Assembly: GCA_001897605.1 (NCBI GenBank)
Contig: MKTL01000009.1
Span: 1 to 60,561, forward strand
Origin: Clostridiales bacterium 38-18
GTDB taxonomy: Bacteria > Bacillota > Clostridia > Peptostreptococcales > Acidaminobacteraceae
DNA length: 60,561 nt
Direction of reading: 5' to 3'
This document shows positions 25,344 to 34,463 of the stretch, piece by piece. Below the pieces are notes generated by a model. It was not told the DNA's origin and ran no database searches. It saw only the letters and a program-made list of their open reading frames with translations. The translations under genes and the position numbers were made by a program. Position 1 is the stretch's first letter. Each line of letters starts with the position of its first letter.

Positions 25344-25396
25344 AATCTCCTTTGTTATAGTTAGATCATAATTTAAACAAAGGAGATTTTATTATG
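25344..25396 (+). terminator. Hairpin overlapping the ribosome site of the next gene
   Basis: A 13-bp perfect stem (25344-25356 with 25376-25388) contains the AAAGGAG ribosome site of the gene at 25394 in its right arm and is followed by TTTTATT. It could act as terminator of the exporter cluster and also hide the ribosome site from ribosomes in read-through mRNA. Confidence 0.7.
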
Positions 25397-26107
25397 AAAA
25401 ATAGCCGTCAAAAAAATAGGGAGAAACAAGTAGAAGATGATTTCAATTCTATGAAGAGTAACGTCTCAGCGGAAGATGTGAGTCAATCAAGGAAAGATTT
25501 ATTAGCACTCATTTTTATTATAGGACTAATGCTTTCAGGCGTACTTTATATTTTTATTCAGTTGATTCATCCGCGTGAAACCATAGATGTTGTTAAAACC
25601 AACCTATGGATTATGGTGGCAATCCTTACGATGATCATGTCTCTGTTAAATGCTGCGGGATTTATAACCCTTTATGTGAGAGAGCACAAGTATTTTAAAG
25701 GACTGGGTAAAGCTAGCTTTATATTGTTGGTATCGTTTTGGCTCTTATCTGCAATCTTTAGCTTTAACGAAGCCTTTGTTTTGCCCTTAGTAGAAGATAC
25801 CTCCAGAGATTACGTCATTGGAATGATGGGACTATTTGACCATGTTTCTGTTCCAGTATCGCTTGGTATTTTTCCAGTACTCACTAATGCTGCAGGGATC
25901 TTATACGTCTTAGGTGGTTTAGGCTTTGGATTGAGCTTATCAAAATCAGTACATTATAGCAAATTTGCTACTCTACTTTTTGCATTTGCATCTTTTGCAA
26001 CGATTGCAGCCTCTGTTGTTCCGCATCCATATAATCGGATTTTCGCATTTCCAATGGGAATCGCTTTGATTGCTCTAGGATGTAACAGCTTGAAGATGTA
26101 CAAATAG
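25394..26107 (+). CDS. Six-helix integral membrane protein of unknown function
   Basis: I do not recognise the family. The 237-residue protein has a charged N-terminus of 35 residues (KNSRQKNREKQVEDDFNSMK), then hydrophobic segments at about 37-58, 70-92, 105-123, 137-160, 167-183 and 190-230. No catalytic or binding motif is evident. The ribosome site lies in the hairpin described at 25344. It could belong to the exporter cluster only by position. Confidence 0.65.
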   Translation: MKNSRQKNREKQVEDDFNSMKSNVSAEDVSQSRKDLLALIFIIGLMLSGVLYIFIQLIHPRETIDVVKTNLWIMVAILTMIMSLLNAAGFITLYVREHKYFKGLGKASFILLVSFWLLSAIFSFNEAFVLPLVEDTSRDYVIGMMGLFDHVSVPVSLGIFPVLTNAAGILYVLGGLGFGLSLSKSVHYSKFATLLFAFASFATIAASVVPHPYNRIFAFPMGIALIALGCNSLKMYK

Positions 26108-26119
26108 TCATACAACCAG

Positions 26120-26148
26120 TTCACAGAAAAGTAAATCCATAGTATAAT
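26120..26148 (+). promoter_or_regulatory. Promoter of the DegV gene
   Basis: TTCACA (26120-26125), a 17-base spacer and a perfect TATAAT (26143-26148) stand 46 bases before the start codon. Confidence 0.75.
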
Positions 26149-26193
26149 GAATTACACAAATTTTTAGAACTATGAATTTATTTGGAGGTTAGA

Positions 26194-27111
26194 ATGATTA
26201 AACTCGTCGCGGATTCAACATGCGATTTAAGTGAAGAACTGGTGGCCAAGTACGATATAGGAATTGCACCACTGAGTATCACCATAGATGGAAAAACCTA
26301 TAAGGATCGCATTGATATTACAGCCGATGAATTCTTTTCTAAAATAGCTGAGTTTAAGTCTCATCCAACGACTGCAATGCCTTCACCAGTTGATTTTTTA
26401 AAGCATTTTGAACATGCCTATCAGAATGGTCAAAGAGAAATTCTTTGTATCTGTATGTCAAGTAAGACAAGCGGTTCTTATCAATCTGCTGAAATTGCCA
26501 AATCTTATTTTAAAGATGAGCATCCAGAAAATGATTATATGATCCATGTACTAGATAGTACATCTATGAGTCATGGTAGTGGCTGGTTAATCCTTAAAAG
26601 TGTGAGGATGATAGAGAAGGGATTAGATTTCGAAGCAATTGTTGATTATCTCGAGCAGCATAAGCGAAATGTGAAGCACTTTCTATCTGTGGATGACTTA
26701 GACAATTTAGTACGCAGCGGTCGTTTGAGATATGGTAGCGCCTTGATTGGTAAAATCATGAAAGTAAAACCAATCATGACCATGAAGCAGGGCGAGGGGG
26801 CTATCGTTAGTAAAGAGCGAGGTAGAAAAGGCGTTCTACAGCATTATATTCAAGCCTTTAAATCTAGGGTTGATTTTGAACAAACCGATTTTGTCATCGT
26901 CGGCTATACTTCAGATAAACTTTATGCAGAGAATTTAGTTCATCTCATTCAATCAGAGACAGAGTTTATAGGCGATATTCTTTTACTTCAGATGGGTGTC
27001 GCTGTAGGGACGCATGTCGGACTAGGTGGTCTATCATTTTACTTTATGGAGAAACCGCACATTAAAGATGGTTTGCTTGTAAACAACATTAACAAGATTA
27101 CACATAAATAG
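26194..27111 (+). CDS. DegV family fatty acid-binding protein
   Basis: The 305-residue protein starts with KLVADSTCDLSEELVAKY, the DegV opening, and shows MPSPVDFLKHF, CMSSKTSGSYQSAEIA and DSTSMSHGSG. These form the fatty-acid pocket with bound acyl group. Family members (FakB-type) present fatty acids to a kinase for phospholipid synthesis. No fakA is adjacent. ATG 26194 follows TTGGAGG; the in-frame TTG 12 bases upstream overlaps the ribosome site. Confidence 0.92.
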   Translation: MIKLVADSTCDLSEELVAKYDIGIAPLSITIDGKTYKDRIDITADEFFSKIAEFKSHPTTAMPSPVDFLKHFEHAYQNGQREILCICMSSKTSGSYQSAEIAKSYFKDEHPENDYMIHVLDSTSMSHGSGWLILKSVRMIEKGLDFEAIVDYLEQHKRNVKHFLSVDDLDNLVRSGRLRYGSALIGKIMKVKPIMTMKQGEGAIVSKERGRKGVLQHYIQAFKSRVDFEQTDFVIVGYTSDKLYAENLVHLIQSETEFIGDILLLQMGVAVGTHVGLGGLSFYFMEKPHIKDGLLVNNINKITHK

Positions 27112-27128
27112 AAAACTAATTTTACTAG

Positions 27129-27168
27129 AAGTCGCATTAACAACTACGTTATTGCGACTTTTCTTTTT
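27129..27168 (+). terminator. Terminator after the DegV gene
   Basis: AAGTCGCA (27129-27136) pairs with TGCGACTT (27153-27160), followed by TTCTTTTT. Confidence 0.85.
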
Positions 27169-27260
27169 ATGTTACTGTAGCAATGTAAATGTATTTTTCA
27201 TATAATTAATTTGACTAACACTTAACTATTACAAATACGAGTTTAATGTGAGGAAATGCT

Positions 27261-28058
27261 ATGCAAACTAAGAACATTAATGAGATCAAAACCTTTATAT
27301 TAGATATGGATGGCACGATCTACTTAGGAGATCAAATGATTGAAGGTGCAATTGAGTTTCTAAAACATCTTGATGCCAATAATATCAGATATCTTTTTTT
27401 GACGAACAATTCGTCTAAAAATAGAGACGCCTATCAACAAAAACTTCGTAGATTAGGTTTTGAAGTAGATAAGACTAGAATTTTTACATCAGGTGAAGCA
27501 ACTGCTATTTATCTCAAAGCCATAAATAATAAGGCAAAAATATACTTACTTGGAACAAAGGATTTAGAGGAAGAATTCACTTCACATGGCTTTGATATTG
27601 TAAAGGCAAGGGATGAGAAGCCAGACTTTGTCGTATTAGGATTTGATACAACACTAAGCTATGAAAAATTATGGATGGCTTGTGACTTCATACAGGATGG
27701 GGTTCCATTTATTGCGACACATCCAGATATAAACTGCCCATTAGCTGGAGGAAGGTATATGCCAGATGCAGGTGCGATGATTAAACTAATAGAGGCATCC
27801 ACAGGCATTGCTCCAACGGTTATTGGTAAGCCAAGCCATCATATCGTCGATGCCATTATTGATAAGTATCACTTAGAAAAAAATGAAATTGCAATGGTGG
27901 GAGATCGACTTTATACAGATATACAGCTGGGCGTAAATTCTGGAATAACTTCAATATTGGTATATAGCGGCGAAACAACCACAGAAGCGTATCAGCAATC
28001 AAAGATTAAAGCGGATTTTCAATTTAATTCAGTAAAAGAAATAATGGAAGCATTATAA
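27261..28058 (+). CDS. HAD-superfamily IIA phosphatase (NagD/4-nitrophenylphosphatase-like)
   Basis: The 265-residue protein has the HAD motifs in order: FILDMDGTIYLGD with the nucleophile and acid Asp, FLTNNSSK, a capping domain of type IIA (VVLGFDTTLSYEKL, THPDINCPLAGGRYMPDAG), then IGKPS and MVGDRLYTDIQLGVNSG for magnesium. Relatives hydrolyse small phosphates such as UMP or phosphoglycolate; the substrate cannot be read from sequence. GAGGAAATGCT precedes the ATG. It may be co-transcribed with the following DUF523 gene, 72 bases downstream. Confidence 0.92.
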   Translation: MQTKNINEIKTFILDMDGTIYLGDQMIEGAIEFLKHLDANNIRYLFLTNNSSKNRDAYQQKLRRLGFEVDKTRIFTSGEATAIYLKAINNKAKIYLLGTKDLEEEFTSHGFDIVKARDEKPDFVVLGFDTTLSYEKLWMACDFIQDGVPFIATHPDINCPLAGGRYMPDAGAMIKLIEASTGIAPTVIGKPSHHIVDAIIDKYHLEKNEIAMVGDRLYTDIQLGVNSGITSILVYSGETTTEAYQQSKIKADFQFNSVKEIMEAL

Positions 28059-28130
28059 AGTGAAGCATTAGTATTGATTAAGGGTATAAAAGCCATAAAT
28101 ATATATCAAATCTGTTGGAGGGTGTTTATA

Positions 28131-29093
28131 ATGGTTAGACCTAATATAGTAATAAGCAAGTGTATCGAGCATGGTCATTGCAGATATGATGGTTCTCAAA
28201 TAAATGACTCAAATGTAAAACAATTAATGGCGTTTGTGAACTTTATACCACTTTGTCCTGAAATGGCAATTGGATTGCCTTCACCAAGACAATCTCTTAG
28301 AATGGTTGAAAAAGATCAAGTAGAAAAGCTAGTATTCTCGTTGTCAGGGGAAGAAGTTACGCATCAAATGAAGGCTTATGCTCTGGATCAAGTTCAGAGG
28401 ATTAATCAAATGGACGTGGACGGTTTTTTACTTAAGAGCAAATCGCCTTCCTGTGGCATAAAAGACGTTAAGGTCTATCAGTCACATGGAAAAGTACCAA
28501 AGCTGCCCAAAAAAACAAAAGGTATTTTTGGAAGTATTATACTTGAACAATTTGAAAGTTTGGCAGTGGAAGATGAGGGTAGACTTTTAAACTACAATAT
28601 TAGAGAACAGTTTTATACAAGAATTTTTACCCATGCACGGTATCGTGAGGTAATAAAGGAAAATAATCATAAAAGCCTTGTCGCATTTCACAGCAATCAT
28701 AAGTATCTTTTAATGGCATATAATCAAAATCAGTTGACGATAATGGGACGAATCGTTGCGAATCATGAGCACCTTGAGTTAAAGGAGGTGCTAGTCAAAT
28801 ATGGTGAAGCCCTTGACAAAGCTTTAAAAACCCCTGTAAGTTCAAGTCGTAATATCAACGTCATCCTACATATTTTTGGCTATTTTTCTAAGCATCTAAA
28901 TACGAAAGAGAAGGCTTATTTTTTAGACACTTTAGAGCATTATCGAAATAAGCAATTGCCTTTATCAAGTGTTATGTCAATTCTGAGCTCTTGGGTAGCT
29001 AGATTTGAAATGGATTATCTTGAGAACCAAGTTATTTTCGCGCCATTTCCAGAGGCGTTAATTAATGTTACGGATTCCGGAAAAGGACTCTAG
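28131..29093 (+). CDS. DUF523-DUF1722 fusion protein
   Basis: The 320-residue protein consists of an N-terminal DUF523 domain (residues 1-150: NIVISKCIEHGHCRYDGSQI, PLCPEMAIGLPSPRQSLRM, SKSPSCGIKDVKVY), with conserved cysteines that may bind metal, and a C-terminal YbgA-like DUF1722 domain (FYTRIFTHARYREVI, KYLLMAYNQNQL). Some relatives are joined to photolyases, but the activity is unknown. The ATG 28131 has GGAGGGTG before it; earlier in-frame codons lack a ribosome site. The family is well supported. Confidence 0.87.
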   Translation: MVRPNIVISKCIEHGHCRYDGSQINDSNVKQLMAFVNFIPLCPEMAIGLPSPRQSLRMVEKDQVEKLVFSLSGEEVTHQMKAYALDQVQRINQMDVDGFLLKSKSPSCGIKDVKVYQSHGKVPKLPKKTKGIFGSIILEQFESLAVEDEGRLLNYNIREQFYTRIFTHARYREVIKENNHKSLVAFHSNHKYLLMAYNQNQLTIMGRIVANHEHLELKEVLVKYGEALDKALKTPVSSSRNINVILHIFGYFSKHLNTKEKAYFLDTLEHYRNKQLPLSSVMSILSSWVARFEMDYLENQVIFAPFPEALINVTDSGKGL

Positions 29094-29217
29094 TTCCCAA
29101 GCACTATATTTGTATATTCACGGTGATTGTTTTAATAAAATTAACATAATTAATCTAACCTTCTACAAAGAAATCTCATAAAATACCAGTAGCTACATAA
29201 ATAAAAGGAAGGTGCAA

Positions 29218-29823
29218 ATGGCAAATACAGAAAAATTTGAACAAATAGCAAAGCAGTACGATCAACCAGATAGAATAAAGATCGCTGAAATAACAGTGTC
29301 GGAGATAAAGTCTATTTTAAAAGATTCAAAGGATAAGGTATTAATGGACTTTGGATGCGGCACAGGTTTAATAGGACTCAGTCTTGCAACTGAGTTTAAA
29401 GAAGTCCTACTGGTGGATTCATCGGTTAATATGATAGCTGTGACAAGTAATAAAATAAAACAACTTGATATAACAAATGCCAAGGTGATGAACTTTGACT
29501 TGGAAATGAACGAAGTGGAGCCGTTGAAGGTAGACGTAATTATTATTTCTCAAGTTCTGCTTCATATTCCAAATACGCAAGCTATTTTAGAGAAGCTGTC
29601 ACATTTTTTAAACGAAAATGGCATGCTCATCATTATTGATTTTGAAGAAAATCATCTTGTAAACTCGCCCCTTGTGCACCGCGGATTTAATAAGGCAAAT
29701 TTGGAAATACAGCTCTTGAAGAATGGTTATAATTCATTTAACTATAAATCCTTTTATTCGAGCGACAATTTGTTTATGGGACAAAGAGCAACCCTATTTT
29801 TAATGTCTGCAATTCGACCATGA
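29218..29823 (+). CDS. Class I SAM-dependent methyltransferase
   Basis: The 201-residue protein has the SAM-binding motif VLMDFGCGTGLIGLSLA (about residues 40-56), the acidic end of strand two (LLVDSSVNM), VDVIIISQVLLHIP (motif IV) and NENGMLIIIDFEE. The substrate is unknown. ATG 29218 lies six bases after the in-frame GTG and has AAGGAAGG before it. It seems to be a single gene in an AT-rich setting. Confidence 0.9.
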   Translation: MANTEKFEQIAKQYDQPDRIKIAEITVSEIKSILKDSKDKVLMDFGCGTGLIGLSLATEFKEVLLVDSSVNMIAVTSNKIKQLDITNAKVMNFDLEMNEVEPLKVDVIIISQVLLHIPNTQAILEKLSHFLNENGMLIIIDFEENHLVNSPLVHRGFNKANLEIQLLKNGYNSFNYKSFYSSDNLFMGQRATLFLMSAIRP

Positions 29824-29900
29824 ACCCCTCAAAAGTAACTTTAGTTACCGACTCATTTATCTAACTTTGATAAACTAGAACAAATAAGAGGAGGTACCTA

Positions 29901-30215
29901 ATGTTAGAGCAAGTTTTTCATATGACGCAAAACGCCGAGAAGGTGGTTGAGAAAATAATCCAGGATGAGAACCTTCACCTTGCACACATTGTGTTACCAA
30001 AAGGGGATGTCGTCCCCTCACATGATACCAATGCAACGGTTTATATGACGGTTGTTAGAGGTACGCTATCGATTGCATTGGGCGACCAAGAAGTTGCCAC
30101 CTACGAGATGGGAACCGTGTTAAAAATTCCATTTGAAACAAAAATGCAAGTGAGTAACCAACATTTAGCGACTTTAGAGCTAATGGTTGTTAAGGCACCT
30201 GCACCACAGTTATAA
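29901..30215 (+). CDS. Small cupin-domain protein
   Basis: The 104-residue protein forms a single cupin barrel: LPKGDVVPSHDTNATVYMTVVRGTLSIAL carries the first cupin motif, and EMGTVLKIPFETKMQVSNQ the second. The metal-binding histidines are only partly kept (one His in the first motif, none clear in the second). Function unknown. AGGAGGTACCT precedes the ATG, and a terminator follows at once. Confidence 0.85.
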   Translation: MLEQVFHMTQNAEKVVEKIIQDENLHLAHIVLPKGDVVPSHDTNATVYMTVVRGTLSIALGDQEVATYEMGTVLKIPFETKMQVSNQHLATLELMVVKAPAPQL

Positions 30216-30221
30216 CAAAGA

Positions 30222-30251
30222 AAGGATTGCATAAGCAATCCTTATTTTTTT
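30222..30251. terminator. Terminator between the cupin and TetR genes
   Basis: AAGGATTGC (30222-30230) pairs with GCAATCCTT (30235-30243), followed by T to 30251. It overlaps the stop codon of the convergent TetR gene. Confidence 0.88.
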
Positions 30252-30853
30252 GGTGCAACACCTTTTATAAGTAACTCTGTCCATTCCATTGTATAGGGAA
30301 GGATTCGATTATAGATTTGTGGGCTGGAGATTCCTTCTATCATGGCTTGGAAGAAAACCAATAAGAATTCATCTGAGTATTTTAAATCTACTTTTCCTTC
30401 TTTTCTACCCCTATGGAAGATATCTAACATGATACTAAAGCTTTTATTAGAATACTCCCTCATAATAACCGTTAAGCCTTCATCATTTCTCTCAGTGACA
30501 AACGCCATCATATCCAAGTAAAACTGTTTGCTCACCTTTCGTAGATGCTCAAGCTCGTTTTGTGTCATAGTGATTAAAGTTTCCTCAAAAGGTAAGTTTT
30601 GATCAATGATGGCTTGTGTTTCGTTGCCAATTTTATCAAGATAGTCTTTATAAACCTCATTTATCAAAGTGTCTTTATCACCAAAATATTTAAAAATAGA
30701 AGTTTTACTGACCTTCGATTTTTCTGCTATTTCTTCCATGGTCAAACCCTTTACGCCAATATCGGTATTTAAGAGGTCAAAGGTAGCATCCATTACTTTT
30801 CTTTTCTTTTCAAAGGTTCTTTTTTCATAACCTGACATATCTATCTCACTCAT
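30242..30853 (-). CDS. TetR-family repressor, divergent from an ABC exporter
   Basis: The 203-residue protein has the TetR DNA-binding domain near the start (KRKVMDATFDLLNTDIGVKG, then MEEIAEKSKVSKTSIFKYFG) and a helical ligand domain without recognised motif. The start 30853 has GGTGATC before it; an ATG 18 bases further upstream is weaker. It is transcribed away from a two-gene ABC exporter, and repeated TTTAAACTA sites occur in the intervening 334 bases, so control of that exporter is likely. Confidence 0.9.
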   Translation of the reverse strand: MSEIDMSGYEKRTFEKKRKVMDATFDLLNTDIGVKGLTMEEIAEKSKVSKTSIFKYFGDKDTLINEVYKDYLDKIGNETQAIIDQNLPFEETLITMTQNELEHLRKVSKQFYLDMMAFVTERNDEGLTVIMREYSNKSFSIMLDIFHRGRKEGKVDLKYSDEFLLVFFQAMIEGISSPQIYNRILPYTMEWTELLIKGVAPKK

Positions 30854-30982
30854 TTGATCACCACTTTTCATAAAGTTATAAACTTAGGCATGTGAAACAG
30901 TACAAAACTATCTCAAATTTAATTATATAGGATATATTTTGGTATTTCAATTGCAAAAACAGAATAAATAATAGCCAATTTA

Positions 30983-31099
30983 TTGACTTCTAAAATTCAA
31001 TCCGATACAATTGGATTAATAATTGAAATATAGTTTAAAACTAGTGAAAAAACACATAGATTTAAACTAATTAGTGATTTATAGTTTAAAATGTATAAT
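30983..31099 (+). promoter_or_regulatory. Exporter promoter region with TAGTTTAAA repeats
   Basis: One promoter is TTGACT-17-TACAAT (30983-31011). Another -10, TATAAT, lies at 31094-31099. The nonamer TAGTTTAAA occurs at 31031 and 31082 and inverted (TTTAAACTA) at 31061. The inverted pair (31061-31069 and 31082-31090, 12 bases apart) covers the -35 area of the second promoter. These are the best candidates for the binding site of the divergent TetR protein. Confidence 0.6.
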
Positions 31100-31187
31100 G
31101 CTATGGATTTGGGTTTGAAACAAAATTACCCCAAATTATAGAAGTAGCACTTTTAGAGAGATAATAATTTTTTAAAAGGAGAAAATT

Positions 31188-32069
31188 ATGTCAGAGATGA
31201 TACGCATTGAGGGATTGAAGAAGAACTTTGGAAAGTTCACTGCTCTTCACGACGTTACTTTTACAGTAAAAGCGGGAGAAGTTGTTGGATTTATAGGACC
31301 TAACGGTGCTGGCAAGTCAACAACGATTAGAACCTTATTAGGCATTATTAAGGGTGATGGCGGTAGTGCTAAAATATTCGACCTCGATGTGTGGAAGGAC
31401 AGTTTGGAAATCCATAAGAGGATTTCTTATGTACCTGGTGACGTTGCGCTTTGGGGCGGCTTTACTGGCGGAGAGATCATCGACCTTTTTATGAAGCTTC
31501 ACGGTGGCGGTGATCAAGCGAAACGAGATCAACTGATAAAAAGATTTGAACTCGATCCAAAGAAAAAGGCTAAAACTTATTCAAAGGGCAATCGTCAAAA
31601 AGTGGGGTTAATTGCTGCATTATCGGTTGAAGCGGATCTATATATCTTAGATGAGCCAACTTCAGGGCTAGATCCATTGATGGAAGCGGTTTTCCAAGAA
31701 GAAATTGCAAAGATTAAAAAAGAGGGTAAAGCCATTTTACTTTCTTCTCATATATTGAGTGAAGTTGAACGTTTAGCTGATAAAGTGGTTATTATTAGGC
31801 AAGGTAAAATAGTAGAAACTGGAACGCTTGAAGAACTAAGACACTTGACGCGTTCATCGATTACACTTACGACTGAAGGTGACGTCGCAGTAATGGAAAA
31901 TGTCAAAGGGGTTCATGATTTTAGTATCAAAGATGGCAAAGCTGTATTCTATGCAGATAATGAATCCATTAATGAAATTTTATTAGAAGCCACGAAGCTG
32001 GGCGTAAAGAAGTTTGAGTCTGTACCACCAACGCTTGAAGATTTATTCATGCGCCACTATGAAGCGTAG
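31188..32069 (+). CDS. ABC exporter ATP-binding protein
   Basis: The 293-residue ATPase carries Walker A GPNGAGKSTT (about residues 37-46), a signature that reads YSKGNRQKVGLI rather than LSGGQ, as usual for this exporter branch, Walker B LYILDEPTSGLD, and the H-loop LLSSHIL. A C-terminal domain of 70 residues ends with PPTLEDLFMRHYEA. With the following 12-helix permease it forms a two-gene efflux system of the type annotated as antibiotic exporters. AAAGGAG precedes the ATG. Confidence 0.92.
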   Translation: MSEMIRIEGLKKNFGKFTALHDVTFTVKAGEVVGFIGPNGAGKSTTIRTLLGIIKGDGGSAKIFDLDVWKDSLEIHKRISYVPGDVALWGGFTGGEIIDLFMKLHGGGDQAKRDQLIKRFELDPKKKAKTYSKGNRQKVGLIAALSVEADLYILDEPTSGLDPLMEAVFQEEIAKIKKEGKAILLSSHILSEVERLADKVVIIRQGKIVETGTLEELRHLTRSSITLTTEGDVAVMENVKGVHDFSIKDGKAVFYADNESINEILLEATKLGVKKFESVPPTLEDLFMRHYEA

Positions 32070-32084
32070 AAGAGTGGGGTGAAG

Positions 32085-33701
32085 ATGATGAAAGAGAAAT
32101 TCGCACGATGGCATGTGCTATGCTTAAACTATTTTAAAAGAGATTGGAAGAAAATTCTGATCTGGACACTTGGACTTGCCGCATTCTCAGGTGGTTACAT
32201 TCCACCTTTTGTAGAAATCAGTAAAGGTCAAGGTTTGATTGGACTATATGAAACCATGAGAAATCCCGCAATGATTTCAATGGTAGGACCAACACCGATT
32301 ACAGATCCATCGAATTATACGCTTGGTGCAATGTATTCGCATATGATGCTACTTTTTTGTGGTCTATTTGCAATGATCATATCAGCACTACACGTAACGG
32401 GTCATACCCGAAAAGAGGAAGAGCTCGGACTTACTGAAATCGTTAGATCGTTTCAAGTAGGCCGACAAGCCAATTCTCTTGCAGTTCTAATCGAAACTCT
32501 AGGGATTAATCTCATACTTGCACTGGTAACGACACTTATAATGACGGTTTTAAAGGTTGAATCTATTACGGTTACTGGGATTGTATTATTTTCATTATCG
32601 CTTGCACTTGCAGGAATGATCGGCGCTGTTGTTGCGCTGGTTATGGCTCAGATCATGCAGACGTCAACTGGTGCTACAGGTTCATCAATGGCGATTATCG
32701 GTTTACTTTATATCTTAAGAGGTGCAACTGATGTATCGAATCAAAATCTTTCAATGATGAATCCAATGGGTTGGACCTATTTGACTTTTCCATTCACAGA
32801 AAACAACAGTTTACCAATTTTTATCGGAATCGTCTTTTGTGTGGTATTGGCCATAGTTGCATTTGCACTTGAAGGTGGAAGAGATATGGGCGCTGGGTAT
32901 TTACCAGCAATAGAAGGTAAAGCCAATGCAAAAAAATCACTTTTATCTGTACCTGGGTTATTCTTTAGATTAAATAGAGGTTTAATCATCAGCTGGTTGG
33001 TTGCTTTTGTCGTACTGGGTGCTGCTTATGGGTCTATCTACGGCGATATGCAGGTGTTTTTAGAGAGCAATGAAATCATAAAACAAATGTTTACCATGAC
33101 AGGTGTGACGATAGAAGAGTCATTCACAAGTGTTATCATGATGGTTATGATCGGTATGGTAGGTATATTGCCTATTGCAATCGTTAACAAGCTTTATGCT
33201 GAAGAAGAGAGAATGCACTTAAGCCAGCTATACGCGACTAAAATTACACGTTCAAAGCTTTATTGGACAACGATCGTACTTTCTGTAATAAGTGCGATTG
33301 CTGGAATCGTGTTTGCAGTAATTGGACTAGGTGGTACAGCAATTGTTGCGATGAATGGTGAATCGACAATGACTCTGGCAACCTTTATGAAGGCAGGGTT
33401 CAACTATTTACCATCTACACTTTTCTTCGTAGGATTGTCAGCAGTTGTTTTAGGCTATGTGCCTAAAATTGGCAAAGCTGTATATGTATATTTAGGCTAT
33501 TCATTCGCCCTTAACTACTTTGGTGGTATGATTAATTTACCAGAATGGTTTTCAAAAACTGCGATTCAAAGCTGGATTCCAAGAATGCCAGCTAGTGATT
33601 TTGAAGTGATGCCTTTTGTTACGATTACTTTAATCAGCGTGGCTATGATCTTAATTGGATATACAGGATATATTAGACGGGATATGCAAGAGGGCGCATA
33701 A
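32085..33701 (+). CDS. ABC exporter permease with two six-helix halves
   Basis: The 538-residue membrane protein has about twelve hydrophobic segments in two halves (the second begins near FRLNRGLIISWLVAFVVLGA). It shows conserved features of exporters for polyketide-type antibiotics: PAMISMVGPTPI in the first loop, TRKEEELGLTEIVRSFQVGR, and EERMHLSQLYATKITRSKLY in the second half. The start could be 32085 or 32088 behind GGGGTG. It is co-transcribed with the ATPase and under likely control of the divergent TetR gene. The substrate is unknown. Confidence 0.9.
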   Translation: MMKEKFARWHVLCLNYFKRDWKKILIWTLGLAAFSGGYIPPFVEISKGQGLIGLYETMRNPAMISMVGPTPITDPSNYTLGAMYSHMMLLFCGLFAMIISALHVTGHTRKEEELGLTEIVRSFQVGRQANSLAVLIETLGINLILALVTTLIMTVLKVESITVTGIVLFSLSLALAGMIGAVVALVMAQIMQTSTGATGSSMAIIGLLYILRGATDVSNQNLSMMNPMGWTYLTFPFTENNSLPIFIGIVFCVVLAIVAFALEGGRDMGAGYLPAIEGKANAKKSLLSVPGLFFRLNRGLIISWLVAFVVLGAAYGSIYGDMQVFLESNEIIKQMFTMTGVTIEESFTSVIMMVMIGMVGILPIAIVNKLYAEEERMHLSQLYATKITRSKLYWTTIVLSVISAIAGIVFAVIGLGGTAIVAMNGESTMTLATFMKAGFNYLPSTLFFVGLSAVVLGYVPKIGKAVYVYLGYSFALNYFGGMINLPEWFSKTAIQSWIPRMPASDFEVMPFVTITLISVAMILIGYTGYIRRDMQEGA

Positions 33702-33755
33702 ATCTTCAGACATCAAATCTTAGGATCTTACCAAAAGTGAGATTTTAGCTAAATA

Positions 33756-33797
33756 AAAACCACAAGCCATTGATAATAAAGGCTTGTGGTTTTGTTT
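33756..33797. terminator. Bidirectional terminator
   Basis: A 13-bp perfect stem (33756-33768 with 33781-33793) with T-rich and A-rich flanks separates the exporter from the convergent peroxidase gene. Confidence 0.88.
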
Positions 33798-33831
33798 AAT
33801 TGGTATCATTAGCTTATATTTTCAGTTGAAA

Positions 33832-34377
33832 TTATAATAATCCTTCAATGTCACTTGCAATAGAAAGTGGCTCTACTGAGGATTCAAATCTCTTAACGAC
33901 ATTTCCATTTTTATCAACTAAGAATTTTGTAAAATTCCAACGAATGGCATTGCCCATTCTGAACTCAGGATATTTTTCAGAAAGAATTTTATCGATGATT
34001 TTGTTTGTTGGATTACTAAAATCAAGACCTTCAAAAGGAGCAGCTTCTTTTAAAAACTTAAATACTGGATGCGCTTCAGAGCCGTTTACATCTGATTTTT
34101 CAAACAATGGAAAAGACACGCCATAATTTAATGAACAGAAGTTTTTTGTTTCATCATTACTGCCTGGTTCCTGTGCTTCGAACTGATTACATGGGAAACC
34201 AAGTATCTCTAAACCTTGTGATTGATATTGATCATATAATTTTTGAAGATCTTCGTATTGGGGCGTGAAACCACATTTACTTGCAGTATTCACAACAAGC
34301 AGTACTTTTCCTTCATATTCACTTAAATTTACTTCATCTCCATCGATGTTATTTGCTTTAAAATTATAAAAACTCAT
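33832..34377 (-). CDS. Glutathione peroxidase-family thiol peroxidase
   Basis: The 181-residue protein has the family's three motifs: VNTASKCGFTPQYEDL with the peroxidatic Cys (not selenocysteine), LGFPCNQFEAQEPG, and IRWNFTKFLVDKNGNVV with the catalytic Trp-Asn. Bacterial members usually take electrons from thioredoxin and reduce hydrogen peroxide or lipid peroxides. The start 34377 has GGAGG before it. It lies downstream of the flavodoxin-type gene in the same direction, with 86 bases between. Confidence 0.93.
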   Translation of the reverse strand: MSFYNFKANNIDGDEVNLSEYEGKVLLVVNTASKCGFTPQYEDLQKLYDQYQSQGLEILGFPCNQFEAQEPGSNDETKNFCSLNYGVSFPLFEKSDVNGSEAHPVFKFLKEAAPFEGLDFSNPTNKIIDKILSEKYPEFRMGNAIRWNFTKFLVDKNGNVVKRFESSVEPLSIASDIEGLL

Positions 34378-34463
34378 AAATACCTCCAATAAATTAATTA
34401 CAATTAAATTGTACGCAATTATATTTAATCTGTCAAGGTAATATAGAATTGTTCAAAATTTAT

